A DNA stretch of 64,000 bases from Solidesulfovibrio aerotolerans. Its GTDB lineage: Bacteria; Desulfobacterota; Desulfovibrionia; Desulfovibrionales; Desulfovibrionaceae. How positions within the stretch are numbered: the stretch's first letter is position 1; the number at the start of each line of letters is the position of its first letter. Positions 37,870-46,083 of the stretch are shown here, in pieces. Location of the stretch: the NCBI RefSeq assembly GCF_009856865.1, contig NZ_WVUD01000011.1, forward strand, positions 42,426 to 106,425. Direction: 5' to 3'. The position numbers and the translations under genes are program-made. The notes beneath the pieces are model-generated. The model was not told the DNA's origin. It saw only the letters and a program-made list of their open reading frames with translations, and searched no databases.

Positions 37870-38044
37870 GCCAAGCACACGGTCCGGTCTTTTCTCTCTT
37901 GCCAGCAACGACCATTTCGCATTGTTTTGAAACGCGTTCCTCGTGTCGCGCCCCCACGGCGGAGCGTTCCCGGGGAAAAACACTGTGCGCCGTGCCCAGC
38001 CTGCCAGGGCCGCACCGCCAAGCAGCGACCGGACGCCGCCCGGG

Positions 38045-41000
38045 TCAGCGCTTGGCCCGGCGCACGGCTTGGCACTGGGATTTGGCCGGAGCAAAGACGG
38101 CGATGCGGGCGTCCGGGTCGAGCGTCAGGCCCATGGCCTCGATGAGATAGTCCCGGGGCGACTCGGACAGCGGACCGAGGGCAACGGTGCGCTCCAGGTG
38201 AAACAGTTCGCCCCAGTTGGTGGCGTAGAGCGTGTCCACGCTGACCGTGCCGCGCTCCTCGCGCGGGGCAAGCATGTTGACGACGAGCAAGGCAGCGGTC
38301 ACCCGTTCGCCGGACAGACCCCAGGAGAGCGGCGGATTAAAGGTCTGCCAGACCGGAAACACGTCGCAAACAGCCTGCATAAGGCCCGCGATATCCGGCA
38401 GGGTCAGCGGTGCCGGCAGGGTCGTCGCCTGCAGGTGCAGGCCTTTTCGGTAGAGGGCATTGGCCACAAGCCAGGCCGCCAGCCGCACCACCGACCCTTC
38501 CTGGCGCAGCGTCTCCCGCTTGCGGGTCTTGCGATCCCCGCCAGGAGCCGGTTCGCCCCGGCACAGATAGGTCATCTCCCGGCCTTCCCCTTTCTCCACC
38601 CCGATTTCCAGCGAACCGAACAGATGCCGTCCCGGCCGCAGAAACGGCAGGCGCATGACCTTGCCGACCCGCTGGCCAAAACTCGCCCCGATGCGCCGCG
38701 ACAGCATGGTCTGGTCGCGCTCGGTCAGCCCCCCCCCGCTGGCCAACTCGGCGCTGCGGTTTTTGAGGCGTTCGTAAGCCTTTAAGAAATAGCTGGAGAT
38801 GGCGTCGCAAAGGGCCATGGCCTGGGCAAAGCCGTCCTCGTCGGTCTGCCCGGCCTTTTTGGGCGGCGGCGGGCAGGAGCCAAAGGATGGCGGGGCGTAG
38901 GGGAAAAAATGGTCGAGGATGGTCTCCCCGGTGGGGCTGGCGTATTCGTTGCCGGGGTCAAAGCCGGTTTTCTGCAAAAAAGCCTGACGCAGTAGTTCCA
39001 CCGCGCCTTTTTGTCCCAGTTCCTGGTAGTGGCGGCTGACTTCCTGGAACAAGAGGGCATAGGGATCGCACCGCCACAGCCCGCCCTGGTTGGCGCAGAC
39101 AAAGGTTTTGAGCGTCTCGCACAACAATTCGGGATTGCCCGGGTGGGCGGCATATTTTTCCAAAAGGCCGAATTTGATGATGGATTTAAACGGGCTGGTC
39201 AGCGATTTGACGATCATCCACAAGGAGGCTCCGAAGAATTCGTCGCCAGCGATGGCGCGCACACAGCCGAAATCCAGGCTGTCGGCGGCAACGTCTGCGG
39301 CACTGCGGCCCATAACGGCCAAAGCCTTGGCATAGGCCTCCTGGCCGATGTCCGGCGCGACGCACCACCAGGCCGGTTTTTTGCCGGCGATGACCAGGGC
39401 CGTGCGGTAGAATTCCTCCTTGAGCAGGCAGCCCTGGGCCGAGCCGTAGCCTTCGTCCTCGGAATAGCCGAAAATGTTGTTGTGGATGTCGGCCACGCTC
39501 ATGCGAAAAAAATGAATCTCCAGCCCGTAGTCCCGGTCGGCCTGCCGGCTGATGGCGTCGAGTTTGTCCTGGAAAGCGGGCAGATCCGGCCGGTCGGCAT
39601 CAGACTGGGCCACAACGACCCAGACGTCGAGGTCGGAATCGTCGGACTGGGCCACAGTGCCGACGCTGCCGATGGTGTAGACCGCTTCCACGGCGATGGC
39701 GTCCGGGGAAGCGGCCTGGGCCTGGACTGCCTGCTGGCCGAAATGCGTGGCCAGCAGGCGCGCGGCGGTCAGCGTGGGATGGTAGCCGGCGATGCGGGCG
39801 GCCGGGGCCGGCCGCAGGCCGGTTTCGTCGCGCACGGCCCCGGCTGCGATCAGTCCCGGCAGCATTTCCAGGAACCCGGCCCCGGTCTCGCCGAGCCGGC
39901 GTCTGGCCCAGGCCAGACGCCGCTTGTTGTTGGCCAAAAGGGACAGGCGGCGGCGGCGGATGTCGCGGCCTGAGAGCATTGCATCGCAGATTCCGGCCAG
40001 CAAGCGCAGCCCGGTGCTGTCGGTCAGCTCCGCCGGCAGTGGCGGGCCGCAGCCGGCCGCGTCGAGCAGGGCCAGGCTTTCGTCCTTGGCCATGGCCCCG
40101 AGGATGTCCGGCTCATCGGTTGGTCCTGCAAAGCGCGAACCCGCGAAATAGCAGCCTTCGGTGCGAACGCCGGCGAGGTCGGCCCGGGGGAAAACCGCCA
40201 TTTCAAACAGGCAGTCGGAAAAAAGCACTCCCTGGCAGGAAAAATCGTGCAACACGGCCCGCACCAGACTGACGGCCCGAAAACGGCAACGGGTCATTGT
40301 CAGGTTGGACAGGGCGGCGCTGAAAAAATCGCACTCCAGGGCGTCCACGCCGGTCATGGCAACCGTGCGTCCGGCCAGATTGCCAAAGGCGCACAGGCGC
40401 AGATCGCAGTCCTCAAACCGGACCTGCTCCCAGACTGCTTCGGTAAAGCGGCAGTTTTGGAAGCGGCAGCGGCGAAAGACAACGCCGTCCATCCGGGCGC
40501 GCTCGAACTGCACGTCGGTAAACTGCACGCCGTCAAAGGTCGTCCCGGTAAAGGTGGCCTGGACAAAGCTGACCGCCTTTAAAACACTGCGCGTAAACGC
40601 GACGGCCGCCACAGGCACCCCGTCAAAATTGGTCCACAGGATTTGCCGGTTGTGAAAGACGCCGCCTGCTTCGCGCATCTCTCGGCGCAGCGTGTCGGAT
40701 ACCTCGCCGGGCTGGCTGCCGGGTTGGCTGGAGACCATGGTTTTGACCCGGTTCCATAAGCCTTTGGAGGTCTCTGGCGAAGCGGCGGGGCCGGGCAGGG
40801 GCGCGCGTTTGGGAAAGGGCCGGGAGGCCGCCCGGGAGCGGTTGGCCAGATCGGTGGCCAGGGCTTGGCCGAGGCTGGCCGGAACCAGTCCGGCCTTGGC
40901 CAGGGTCCGGGCGGCGTCCTGGGCGGCCTCGGGCAGGGCGGCGGCCAGGACGGCGTAGACCGCGACCAGGACGGCCCGCCTGGGTTCAGGCGGCAGGCCG

Positions 41001-41941
41001 CGCAGGGCCTGGCCAAAGGCGGCCAGCGACATGCCGGCCAGGGCCGGGGCCAGTTCGGCAATGCGGCCGGGCGCTGCTGCGGCCAGGGCGGCCACGGCGG
41101 TTGCCGCCCGGGACTCGTCGCAACGGACCAGGACGGCCAGGGCGGCGGCGGTCAGAGACGGTTCCGTGGCCCCGAGCAGGGCCTGGGCCGGCTCGGCCGC
41201 CACTGTCGGATCGATGCCGGGGGTTTCGGCCAAGGCCCGGCAGATGATTTCGGCCGAGACCTCATCCACGAGGCCCAGGCGGGCGGCCAGTTTTTCCACC
41301 AGCCCCGGTTCGCGCAGCCGGCCGGCCACCCGGGCCATGTACCGGCTCTGCTCGGCCGAAAGATCCATCTGGAGGAGTTGGGTCAGCCACCGGCCAAGGC
41401 GCCCCCGAATCAGGGCGTTTCGCAGCGGCAGGGCCGGGTATTCGTGGCGGTTGGCCAGCAGATCCAGCAGAATGAGCAGTTCGTCCGGGGTGCGTTCCAC
41501 CACAGCGGCCACGACATCCAGGCAAAATGCGGCGGTTTTGGGGCGCTCGGCCCGGGGACGGCGAAAAAAGGCATTGGCAAAAAGAAGTTTTTCCTCGTCG
41601 CCAAGGCCGGCCAGCAAGGCCAGGGCCTGCTCCTCGGGCATGTTGCCCAGATGGGTCACAGCCAACACCTCGCCTTCGACGCCCAGGCGAAAGAGCAGGG
41701 GGAAGGCCTGGCGGGAAAAACTCTCATCCCCGGCCTCAAGCAGGGCGACCAGCAGATAGGCCAGTTCGGACGCCTGGGCCGCCGTGACCGGATCGTCGGC
41801 CGCCCCCCGGTCGATAAAGGCCAGAGCCTGGCGGGCCAGGGGCAGCAGCGGGGTGATGTCGGAACTGGGCGGCAGGGAAAGCCCGGAGCGCAGCGTGCGC
41901 ATGAGGGCCTGGGCCGGCGAGGCCGGCCGGTTCATGGGCAA
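38045..41941 (-). CDS. cyaA: Class I adenylate cyclase with HEAT-like and pentapeptide-repeat N-terminal half
   Basis: A 1298-aa protein. Residues ~1-370 are Leu/Ala-rich helical repeats (HEAT-like). Residues ~420-590 are pentapeptide repeats (A-x-F pattern, e.g. FVQATFTGTTFDGVQFTDVQ). From ~620 it is a class I adenylate cyclase: nucleotidyl-transferase motif GSVGTVAQSDDSDLDVWVV near 760, then GSAQGCLLKEEFYRTA and DEFFGASLW, closely matching enterobacterial CyaA. It makes cAMP from ATP. It stops where the E. coli catalytic half ends, so the glucose-responsive C-terminal regulatory half is absent and a different N-terminal half is present. It begins 24 nt after the HD-GYP gene. Confidence 0.88.
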   Translation of the reverse strand: MPMNRPASPAQALMRTLRSGLSLPPSSDITPLLPLARQALAFIDRGAADDPVTAAQASELAYLLVALLEAGDESFSRQAFPLLFRLGVEGEVLAVTHLGNMPEEQALALLAGLGDEEKLLFANAFFRRPRAERPKTAAFCLDVVAAVVERTPDELLILLDLLANRHEYPALPLRNALIRGRLGRWLTQLLQMDLSAEQSRYMARVAGRLREPGLVEKLAARLGLVDEVSAEIICRALAETPGIDPTVAAEPAQALLGATEPSLTAAALAVLVRCDESRAATAVAALAAAAPGRIAELAPALAGMSLAAFGQALRGLPPEPRRAVLVAVYAVLAAALPEAAQDAARTLAKAGLVPASLGQALATDLANRSRAASRPFPKRAPLPGPAASPETSKGLWNRVKTMVSSQPGSQPGEVSDTLRREMREAGGVFHNRQILWTNFDGVPVAAVAFTRSVLKAVSFVQATFTGTTFDGVQFTDVQFERARMDGVVFRRCRFQNCRFTEAVWEQVRFEDCDLRLCAFGNLAGRTVAMTGVDALECDFFSAALSNLTMTRCRFRAVSLVRAVLHDFSCQGVLFSDCLFEMAVFPRADLAGVRTEGCYFAGSRFAGPTDEPDILGAMAKDESLALLDAAGCGPPLPAELTDSTGLRLLAGICDAMLSGRDIRRRRLSLLANNKRRLAWARRRLGETGAGFLEMLPGLIAAGAVRDETGLRPAPAARIAGYHPTLTAARLLATHFGQQAVQAQAASPDAIAVEAVYTIGSVGTVAQSDDSDLDVWVVVAQSDADRPDLPAFQDKLDAISRQADRDYGLEIHFFRMSVADIHNNIFGYSEDEGYGSAQGCLLKEEFYRTALVIAGKKPAWWCVAPDIGQEAYAKALAVMGRSAADVAADSLDFGCVRAIAGDEFFGASLWMIVKSLTSPFKSIIKFGLLEKYAAHPGNPELLCETLKTFVCANQGGLWRCDPYALLFQEVSRHYQELGQKGAVELLRQAFLQKTGFDPGNEYASPTGETILDHFFPYAPPSFGSCPPPPKKAGQTDEDGFAQAMALCDAISSYFLKAYERLKNRSAELASGGGLTERDQTMLSRRIGASFGQRVGKVMRLPFLRPGRHLFGSLEIGVEKGEGREMTYLCRGEPAPGGDRKTRKRETLRQEGSVVRLAAWLVANALYRKGLHLQATTLPAPLTLPDIAGLMQAVCDVFPVWQTFNPPLSWGLSGERVTAALLVVNMLAPREERGTVSVDTLYATNWGELFHLERTVALGPLSESPRDYLIEAMGLTLDPDARIAVFAPAKSQCQAVRRAKR

Positions 41942-41965
41942 CCCCGCAACGCAGGCGTTTGGCGG

Positions 41966-43252
41966 TCAGGACCGGGGCGCGGCGTCCACATAGTAGGAAA
42001 CCTGCTTGCCGGGATTGAGGTATTGCAGCACGTCCGGGAGGAGGTCGTCAGGACGCATGGCTTTGGTCACGGTCAATTCGGTTTCAATGGTCAGGTCGAT
42101 AATCAGCGCCTCGCGCCTGGGGATGTCCGGGTGATGGACCTTGACGCTGGGGCGCAGGGAGTCGCGCATATTGGCCGAGACGACCATGCCCTGCATGCCG
42201 TTGGACAGCTCCACCAGCGACCCGGGCGGATAGACGCCGAGCTTGCGGATAAACAGGGTCACGGCCTTGGGGTCGAGCGGGCCGCGTCGTTTGTACAGCG
42301 CCTTCATGGCTTCGTGGGGCGTGCGCAGGGGGCTGCCGTCCTTGGCGTTTAAAAAACGGTCGTAGACGTTGGCCACGGCCGCGATGCGCGCGCCAAGGGC
42401 CACGGCATCGCCCCTAAATTTGCCTGGGAAGCCTGTGCCGTCGAGCAGTTCGTGGTGCTGCAGGACCAGCATCTGGGCCGCAGGGGGGAACCCCGGAACG
42501 GCGGCCAGCATCTTGGCCCCGATCTTGGGGTGCTCCATGTAGTATTCCTTGAGCACCTTGCTCATGGTCACCATGTTGCCCTTGGAAAAACGCTGGATGG
42601 GAACGCGCCCCTTGCCCACGTCGTGGAAAAGCGACCCTGTGCCCACTTCCTCGATCTCGGCCTTGGCTAGTCCCATTTCCTTGGCCAGCATCATGGACAG
42701 CACGGCCACGTTTAGGGCGTGGTAGTGCTTGGCCTCATCCCGCATCTTGGCGGTCATGACATTGATAAGGACATCGAGATCGGACAGAAACATCTCGGCC
42801 ATGGGGCCGACCACTTCGCCGGCCGCTTCCAACACCTCGGCGTTGGGGGAGCTGACCTTTTTGAGCGCCTCCATGACCTTGTCCATGGCTTTTTCGTAGC
42901 GGCGTTCGCAGACGGCAAAGCGTTCGATGCGGTCCTTGTTGCGTTCAATCGTCTCGCGTTTGAGGCTGGAGAGTTCGGCCGAAACCGGGGTGCGGGCCGA
43001 GGCCCAGGGGCCTTTTTGCCGCTTTCCGGCCTGGCCTTCGAGTTCTTCCAGAGAAATGGGCAGCCGGGCGGACTTATCCGGCACGCAATAGACATGGGGC
43101 AGGCCCAGGGCCATGATTTTGGCCACATCGGCGTCGTTGCGCACGACAAAGCCCTTGGCCGGGAAGGGGTGGGACAGGCCGGGGGCGTCAATGCGGATAA
43201 AAAGCCCCGGACACAACTGTTCCACCAAAATGGGATATTCGTCTATCTGCAT
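41966..43252 (-). CDS. HD-GYP domain protein (c-di-GMP phosphodiesterase type)
   Basis: A 428-aa protein. An N-terminal DUF3391-like segment (LCPGLFIRIDAPG) is followed by a helical linker and an HD-GYP domain: metal motif FHDVGKGRVP and the signature HHELLDGTGFPGKF, with Phe in place of the GYP tyrosine, a known variant. HD-GYP enzymes hydrolyse c-di-GMP. The start at 43252 has GGGAAGG just upstream; the frame is open to 43387 but that part is not protein-like. The adenylate cyclase gene follows 24 nt later, so both second-messenger enzymes share a transcript. Confidence 0.88.
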   Translation of the reverse strand: MQIDEYPILVEQLCPGLFIRIDAPGLSHPFPAKGFVVRNDADVAKIMALGLPHVYCVPDKSARLPISLEELEGQAGKRQKGPWASARTPVSAELSSLKRETIERNKDRIERFAVCERRYEKAMDKVMEALKKVSSPNAEVLEAAGEVVGPMAEMFLSDLDVLINVMTAKMRDEAKHYHALNVAVLSMMLAKEMGLAKAEIEEVGTGSLFHDVGKGRVPIQRFSKGNMVTMSKVLKEYYMEHPKIGAKMLAAVPGFPPAAQMLVLQHHELLDGTGFPGKFRGDAVALGARIAAVANVYDRFLNAKDGSPLRTPHEAMKALYKRRGPLDPKAVTLFIRKLGVYPPGSLVELSNGMQGMVVSANMRDSLRPSVKVHHPDIPRREALIIDLTIETELTVTKAMRPDDLLPDVLQYLNPGKQVSYYVDAAPRS

Positions 43253-43466
43253 GACCTTCCCTGAAACTGCGGGTGCCGTTTTGTTTCTCCCGCGCCCGTC
43301 GGGTGCGCGGGGCGGGCCTCTGGCTGCCGGCAAACACGGCCTGTTTCCCGTTTCACCGGGCGCGCCGGTCGCCGCGACGGCATTCAATCTTATACGCGCC
43401 TGGAAAAAAAACTGTCAACACGCGTGGTTTGCCTGCTTTTCGGGGGAGCTTGCCGAAACCCCCCGG

Positions 43467-43495
43467 AGATGGGTATGAAACACCAATACCCATCT
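43467..43495 (+). promoter_or_regulatory. Perfect 10-bp inverted repeat just before the TPR gene
   Basis: AGATGGGTAT (43467-43476) and ATACCCATCT (43486-43495) form a perfect inverted repeat with a 9-nt spacer, ending 7 nt before the TPR start codon. It could be an operator or an RNA hairpin that masks the ribosome site. A second G+C-rich pair, CGGGGG (43441-43446) with CCCCCG (43460-43465), lies just upstream. Confidence 0.65.
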
Positions 43496-43502
43496 GCAAG
43501 CC

Positions 43503-44357
43503 ATGCCAGAGCCACCCACACTCCATACCCGGCCCGTTTTCGGCCAAAAGCCCGTCAAGGGTGTTTTCTCTATTGACTCAAAGCACTTGCTTGGTATTGG
43601 AGGTGTTTCGCAAGCCAGCCAGCGCATCTTTTTTTATGCCGAGCAACTCGACGCCGCCGGCCGGGTGGCGCTCCAGCGCCTGAGCCGCAATTTCATCCCG
43701 TCCGGGACCAAGCGGTTTATTACCCGGGAGATCCTGCTCACCCAATATCAGCCAGAACCGTCGGTCTATCTCAACAAGGTTGTGCCGGTCATGCGCCGGA
43801 TGGAAGAAGCCGTCCAGACAGCCGACAACCATCGCCAGCGCCAGGAGCTTTTTGCCGCCGAATTCGAATACAACGCCATTTTGCGGCTGGACGAGGAACA
43901 CGTCAAGGCGGCCTTCGGTCTGGGGCTGACCTATCTGGAGCGCCAGGAACAACATAATGCCGATGCGGTATTTCACAAGATCATGCGCATCGAGGCGGCA
44001 TTTTTACCGGAACACAAGCATCTGTTTAACGAATTCGGCATCCAGATGCGCAAGCTTGGCATGTACGACGAGGCCATGCGCTATTACAGCCGGGCCTACC
44101 GGTTGTGCCGTACCGACGAGCATCTGCTCTACAACATCGCCCGGACCCTGTACGAAAAAGGCCGGCTCAAAAGCTCCCGGGCCATGCTCAACCAGGCCCT
44201 GCGGCTCAATGCCGCCTTTCCCGAGGCCAAGGCCTTTCTGGCCTATCTTGATTCCCGGGAGCGGGGCGAGGCCGCGGCCGAACCGCCACTGAGCGCGCTG
44301 CCGCCTGGGGACAAGCCCCCCGGAGTGCTGGACACTGACGCCGAACCCGGTGCCTAG
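43503..44357 (+). CDS. TPR-repeat protein of unknown function
   Basis: A 284-aa protein. The N-terminal ~100 residues contain an unusual segment (KGVFSIDSKHLLGIGGVSQA) that I do not recognise. Residues ~115-260 hold three or four TPR units (EYNAILRLDEEHVKAAFGLG, LFNEFGIQMRKLGMYDEAMR, LYNIARTLYEKGRLKSSRAM). The tail is Pro-rich. It is cytosolic by sequence. Start 43503 is the first ATG after an in-frame stop at 43476; its ribosome site is poor and lies beside a perfect inverted repeat. It is divergent from the HD-GYP/cyclase operon. Confidence 0.72.
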   Translation: MPEPPTLHTRPVFGQKPVKGVFSIDSKHLLGIGGVSQASQRIFFYAEQLDAAGRVALQRLSRNFIPSGTKRFITREILLTQYQPEPSVYLNKVVPVMRRMEEAVQTADNHRQRQELFAAEFEYNAILRLDEEHVKAAFGLGLTYLERQEQHNADAVFHKIMRIEAAFLPEHKHLFNEFGIQMRKLGMYDEAMRYYSRAYRLCRTDEHLLYNIARTLYEKGRLKSSRAMLNQALRLNAAFPEAKAFLAYLDSRERGEAAAEPPLSALPPGDKPPGVLDTDAEPGA

Positions 44358-44427
44358 TGTCGCGTTTGTCTGTAAAGACAATGGCCCATGGGATCATCTC
44401 CCTCCCGGCCGCCGGCATCCTTTTCCC

Positions 44428-44856
44428 TTATGCGCCTTTTTTATAGCTGGCCGTCACCGTAATCGTGATGCCGCCCCGGGCTGCAAAAGCGCCAACGACT
44501 TCCATCTCCAGGGGCGAGCAGGCCTCCACCAGATCATCAAGGATGCGATTGGTCACCGTCTCCATAAACGTCCCCTCTTCGCGATAGCTGAACAGATAGA
44601 GCTTGAGCGACTTGGATTCGATGCACAGCGCATCCGGCACGTAGCGGATGGTGATGGTGCCAAAATCGGGCTGGCCGGTCTTGGGGCACAGGCTGGTGAA
44701 CTCGTTGCTGGATAAAACGACCGTGTAGGTGCGGTCCGGGAAGGCATTGTGGAAGGTTTCCAGCAGTTCGGGCGTGGCGGTGCGGGGATAAATCGTGGCA
44801 CCCTGGCCGAGGCTGCGAAGGGTGCTGGTGTCGTCTCTGGGAACCGGGTGCGACAT
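44428..44856 (-). CDS. queF: NADPH-dependent 7-cyano-7-deazaguanine reductase
   Basis: A 142-aa unimodular QueF. It reduces preQ0 to preQ1, the last cytosolic precursor of queuosine. The catalytic Cys and Asp are in FTSLCPKTGQPDFGTI, and the NADPH/QueF motif is ESKSLKLYLFSYREEG; FMETVTNRILDDL follows. It belongs to the T-fold superfamily with QueD. It is divergent from queD, and the candidate promoters of the two overlap. Confidence 0.96.
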   Translation of the reverse strand: MSHPVPRDDTSTLRSLGQGATIYPRTATPELLETFHNAFPDRTYTVVLSSNEFTSLCPKTGQPDFGTITIRYVPDALCIESKSLKLYLFSYREEGTFMETVTNRILDDLVEACSPLEMEVVGAFAARGGITITVTASYKKGA

Positions 44857-44897
44857 GGGGGAAGTCTCCTTGACGGCCGGGGGCGGCCGTGGTTGTC

Positions 44898-44945
44898 TTG
44901 ACAGATGCGTCCCGCCTCCATACGCTTCCGGGCCTCGATGTTCAA
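44898..44945. promoter_or_regulatory. Overlapping divergent candidate promoters of queF and queD
   Basis: Plus strand: TTGACA (44898-44903), 17 nt, TACGCT (44921-44926), towards queD. Minus strand: TTGAAC (44945-44940), 17 nt, TATGGA (44922-44917), towards queF. The two -10 boxes overlap. No preQ1 riboswitch-like sequence was found on either side. Confidence 0.45.
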
Positions 44946-44963
44946 TGACCAGGGAGATGCCCC

Positions 44964-45335
44964 ATGCCGCCGCAATATAGCATAGCCGTTTCCGGTTCCT
45001 TTAGCGCCGCCCATTGCCTGCCCGGCCATCCCGGCCCCTGCGCCGCCATGCACGGCCACAATTTCGAGGTCACGGCCAAGCTGTGCGCCACGCAGCTTGT
45101 TGACGGCATGGTGGCTGATTTCGCCGACGTGCGCGCCGCCATGGACGAGGCCTTTACCGGCCTGGACCACGCCTGCTTAAACGACCATCCCGAACTGAGC
45201 CCGCCCACGGCCGAGGTCATTGCCGCCTGGCTTTTCGGCCGGCTGCAGGCGCGCCTGGGGAGCGACCGGGTGCGCGTGGCCAAGGTCACGGTGGTGGAAA
45301 GCAAAGGGCTGTCCGCCTCCTACCGCGACGACTAG
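44964..45335 (+). CDS. queD: 6-carboxy-5,6,7,8-tetrahydropterin synthase
   Basis: A 123-aa QueD. It converts dihydroneopterin triphosphate to 6-carboxytetrahydropterin in queuosine synthesis. Zinc and active-site residues are visible in FSAAHCLPGHPGPCAAMHGH and further His/Glu towards the C-terminus (VTVVESKGLSASY). The gene ends YRDD-TAG; this end lies in a 10-bp direct repeat bounding an AT-rich insertion, which separates it from queE. Confidence 0.95.
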   Translation: MPPQYSIAVSGSFSAAHCLPGHPGPCAAMHGHNFEVTAKLCATQLVDGMVADFADVRAAMDEAFTGLDHACLNDHPELSPPTAEVIAAWLFGRLQARLGSDRVRVAKVTVVESKGLSASYRDD

Positions 45336-45439
45336 TGTCGTGTCCTCGAAAAGAGGATAGAGTATTTCGTTGGTAACACATTAAAATCATGCATTTTTCT
45401 TGAAAAATACTATCGTATTTTTTTAGGGACGCGACGACT
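45324..45439. mobile_element. Candidate small AT-rich insertion (MITE-like) between queD and queE
   Basis: A 96-bp AT-rich segment (about one-third G+C by hand count) is flanked by perfect 10-bp repeats CGCGACGACT at 45324-45333 and 45430-45439. It contains an 8-bp hairpin (AAAAATAC 45403-45410 with GTATTTTT 45415-45422). The left end, TAGTGTCGTGTCC, and the reverse complement of the right end, CAGTCGTCGCGTCC, are similar. Removing one repeat plus the insert rejoins queD and queE as TGATG. No coding capacity, so any transposase would act in trans. Confidence 0.6.
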
Positions 45440-45440
45440 G

Positions 45441-46073
45441 ATGCTCAAGGTCCACGAGATATTTGCCAGCATCCAGGGCGAATCGAGCTTTGCCGGCTGG
45501 CCGTGCGCCTTTTTGCGCCTGTCCGGCTGCAATCTGACGTGCTCCTGGTGCGATACGCGCCATGCCGGTGAGTCTTTTGCCGCCATGCCCGTGGCCGATG
45601 CGGTTGCGGCGCTGCTCGCCCTGGGCCTGCCCCTGGTCGAACTTACCGGTGGGGAGCCGCTTTTGGCCCCCGAGACGCCGCAACTTGTGGCCGCCCTGGC
45701 CGACGCCGGCCGCACCGTCCTGGTCGAGACCAACGGCAGCCTGGACATTCGCGTCCTCGATCCCCGGGCCGTGGCCGTCATGGACGTCAAATGCCCGGGC
45801 AGCGGCATGGAGGGGCGCAACGACTACGCCAATCTGGACCGCCTGCGGCCGCGCGACGAGGTCAAGTTCGTCCTGACCGGCCGGGGCGATTACGAATTTG
45901 CCCGGGAGATTGCGGCCCGGGTCTGGGACCGGGCCATGGTCCATTTTTCGCCTGTGCCCGGCCGGTTCGAGGCCGCCGAACTGGCGGCCTGGATGGTGGC
46001 CGACGGCGTGCGCGCCCGGCTTTCGCTGCAACTGCACAAATACATCTGGAGCCCCGACGCCCGGGGCGTGTGA
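45441..46073 (+). CDS. queE: 7-carboxy-7-deazaguanine synthase (radical SAM)
   Basis: A 210-aa QueE. Its 4Fe-4S cluster is held by the Cys triad in [18 protein letters not shown] (CxxxCxxC), as usual for radical SAM enzymes. It converts carboxytetrahydropterin to 7-carboxy-7-deazaguanine. The start [19 protein letters not shown] is canonical. Its only Shine-Dalgarno-like sequence, AGGGA at 45425-45429, lies inside the AT-rich insertion; before the insertion it was probably translated by coupling to queD. queC follows after 10 nt. Confidence 0.95.
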   Translation: MLKVHEIFASIQGESSFAGWPCAFLRLSGCNLTCSWCDTRHAGESFAAMPVADAVAALLALGLPLVELTGGEPLLAPETPQLVAALADAGRTVLVETNGSLDIRVLDPRAVAVMDVKCPGSGMEGRNDYANLDRLRPRDEVKFVLTGRGDYEFAREIAARVWDRAMVHFSPVPGRFEAAELAAWMVADGVRARLSLQLHKYIWSPDARGV

Positions 46074-46083
46074 GGGAGCGGTG

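Noticed and set aside
42400..42450. HD-GYP protein inactive because GYP reads GFP
   Set aside because: HD, the HHE and DG residues are intact and Phe at this place is a frequent natural variant, so loss of activity is not supported.
44355..44383. Second copy of the MITE end (TAGTGTCGCGTT) after the TPR gene
   Set aside because: Only about 11 of 12 nt match the left end and no matching right end or direct repeat follows; the adjacent TTGTCT/AGACAA hairpin is too short to call.
44857..44963. preQ1 riboswitch upstream of queF or queD
   Set aside because: I looked for the short A-rich tail and C-rich loop of preQ1-I and found neither on either strand; only divergent promoter-like boxes are present.
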